Positions 63,386 through 64,000 of a DNA stretch of 64,000 nucleotides are shown here, in pieces. How positions within the stretch are numbered: the stretch's first letter is position 1; each line of letters begins with the position of its first letter. The notes under the pieces were generated by a model. The model did no database searches. It was not told the DNA's origin and saw only the letters and a program-made list of their open reading frames with translations. The stretch is taken from assembly GCF_001676385.1 (NCBI RefSeq), contig NZ_LYVJ01000012.1, positions 62,001 through 126,000 on the forward strand. Direction: 5' to 3'. Origin of the DNA: Stenotrophomonas maltophilia (GTDB lineage Bacteria > Pseudomonadota > Gammaproteobacteria > Xanthomonadales > Xanthomonadaceae). A program made the translations under genes and the position numbers.

Positions 63386-63772
63386 ATGGTCCGCGCACCA
63401 CCCGAGCCGCCATCGAGACCCGCTTTGGGCACCCGCCAGGCCCCTGAGGCCTTACAACCTGACGCAGCACCTGCACCCATCGACTGCCGCCGTTGTGACG
63501 CGGTCTGTTGCCGTTTGCCCGTGCTGCTGCAGCCCGGCGACCAAGTGCCCGGCCAGTTCCTGTCGCGTGACGCCCACGGCCGTGCGGTGATGGCACGCAA
63601 CGAGGAGGGCTGGTGCGCGGCGATCGATCCCTATCACCTGCGCTGCACGATCTATCCGCAGCGTCCGGCGATCTGCCGCCAGTTTTCGATGGGCGGCGAC
63701 GACTGCCGCCGCGAGCGGCAGGACTACCTGCGCCAGGCCGACGCCTGTGCGCTTTCCTCCCCTTCCACCTGA
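63386..63772 (+). CDS. YkgJ-family cysteine cluster protein
   Basis: A 128-residue protein. PIDCRRCDAVCCRLPVLL, then WCAAIDPYHLRCTIYPQRPAICRQFSMGGDDCRRER, gives the CxxCxxxCC...C...C...C pattern of the YkgJ/UPF0153 family, a probable zinc or Fe-S site. Function unknown. The start ATG 63386 is the first in frame; the N-terminal Pro-rich 30 residues are poorly supported, and the true start could be further in. The small Lys-rich gene follows 11 bp later. Confidence 0.82.
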   Translation: MVRAPPEPPSRPALGTRQAPEALQPDAAPAPIDCRRCDAVCCRLPVLLQPGDQVPGQFLSRDAHGRAVMARNEEGWCAAIDPYHLRCTIYPQRPAICRQFSMGGDDCRRERQDYLRQADACALSSPST

Positions 63773-63783
63773 CAGGAGCAACC

Positions 63784-63966
63784 ATGCCCCGCAAGGCAAA
63801 GACCCCCGCGAAGGCCAGCAACAGCATCCGCAGCGAACGCAAGGGCGCGGCCGCCAGCACCGTGGTCAGCAGCGATTCGATCGCTTCGGACCTGGCAGCG
63901 TTCCGCAAGGCCGGTGGCAAGATCGAAGTCCTCGGTACCACCTGGGCGCTGAAGAAAGCCGGCTGA
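63784..63966 (+). CDS. Small basic protein of unknown function
   Basis: A 60-residue protein. It is Lys/Ala/Ser-rich at the N-terminus (MPRKAKTPAKASNSIRSERK) and ends AAFRKAGGKIEVLGTTWALKKAG. No family recognised. GGAG lies 7 bp before the ATG. It is followed by a GC hairpin cut off by the window edge. Confidence 0.6.
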   Translation: MPRKAKTPAKASNSIRSERKGAAASTVVSSDSIASDLAAFRKAGGKIEVLGTTWALKKAG

Positions 63967-63977
63967 CCCACCTCCGA

Positions 63978-64000
63978 CCGCGGCGGCGCTGCCGCCGCGG
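63978..64000 (+). terminator. GC hairpin at the right edge
   Basis: Arms CCGCGGCGGC/GCCGCCGCGG with loop GCT, 12 bp after the last stop. The following bases, where a T-run would lie, are outside the window. Confidence 0.6.

Overview
The window is GC-rich and almost fully coding. It carries GTAG-type palindromic repeats (the SMAG family described in Stenotrophomonas maltophilia) and a gene order typical of Xanthomonadaceae: xseB-ispA, pmbA/darP/tldD/yhdP/rng/maf, and leuS-lptE-holA-nadD-rsfS-rlmH. I read it as a chromosomal segment of Stenotrophomonas, most likely the S. maltophilia complex. I see no phage, plasmid, insertion sequence, CRISPR array or rRNA. One tRNA (Asn) is present.

Layout. 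1-7.6 kb: the start of a glutathione-reductase-like flavoenzyme, a DUF418 membrane protein, SlyD, two tandem NlpC/P60 cell-wall hydrolases, a dicarboxylate/amino-acid symporter, a lipoprotein alkaline phosphatase and a small WG-repeat-like protein. 7.6-8.4 kb: a non-coding block of nested palindromes and a hexanucleotide microsatellite. 8.4-11.4 kb: tilS, xseB, ispA and a DUF4870 protein. 11.4-21 kb: pmbA, darP, tldD, yhdP, rng and maf, mostly on the minus strand. 21-27.5 kb: a plus-strand block with a SIMPL protein, a small TonB, a large TonB-dependent receptor and an APC amino-acid antiporter, closed by tRNA-Asn. 27.5-33.6 kb: the minus-strand leuS-to-rlmH operon for leucine charging, LPS assembly, replication, NAD synthesis and ribosome silencing/modification. 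33.6-41.7 kb: envelope and signalling genes, including a LysM-FecR protein translationally coupled to a CHASE2-GGDEF diguanylate cyclase. 41.7-50.9 kb: DUF502, a queuosine-precursor transporter, a DUF885 peptidase-like protein, a serine hydrolase, a VOC protein, a second copy of the palindromic repeat, DUF2147, metG, a HAD phosphatase and an orphan RnfB-like ferredoxin. 50.9-64 kb: an autotransporter, RidA, MprF converging on a VirJ/AcvB-like hydrolase, small membrane and metal-site proteins, an HD hydrolase, a transglutaminase-TPR protein, YjdM/PhnA, an Hsp70-like protein and a YkgJ cysteine-cluster protein.

The most unusual sequence is a three-copy composite repeat. Each copy has a large palindrome, a hexanucleotide microsatellite next to it and a conserved 17-bp end palindrome; GTAG elements flank two of the copies. 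Two genes take their stop codons from such repeats. Four reading-frame breaks lie between 32.0 and 39.8 kb (leuS, a YbbN-type thioredoxin, a DUF4442 gene and a secreted-protein gene). Each is explained by one missing base, apparently a G before CC in the three clear cases. Because leuS is essential, these are more likely sequence errors than real mutations. Biologically, the MprF/VirJ pair (making and possibly breaking down aminoacyl-phosphatidylglycerol) and the FecR/CHASE2-GGDEF pair are the best leads.
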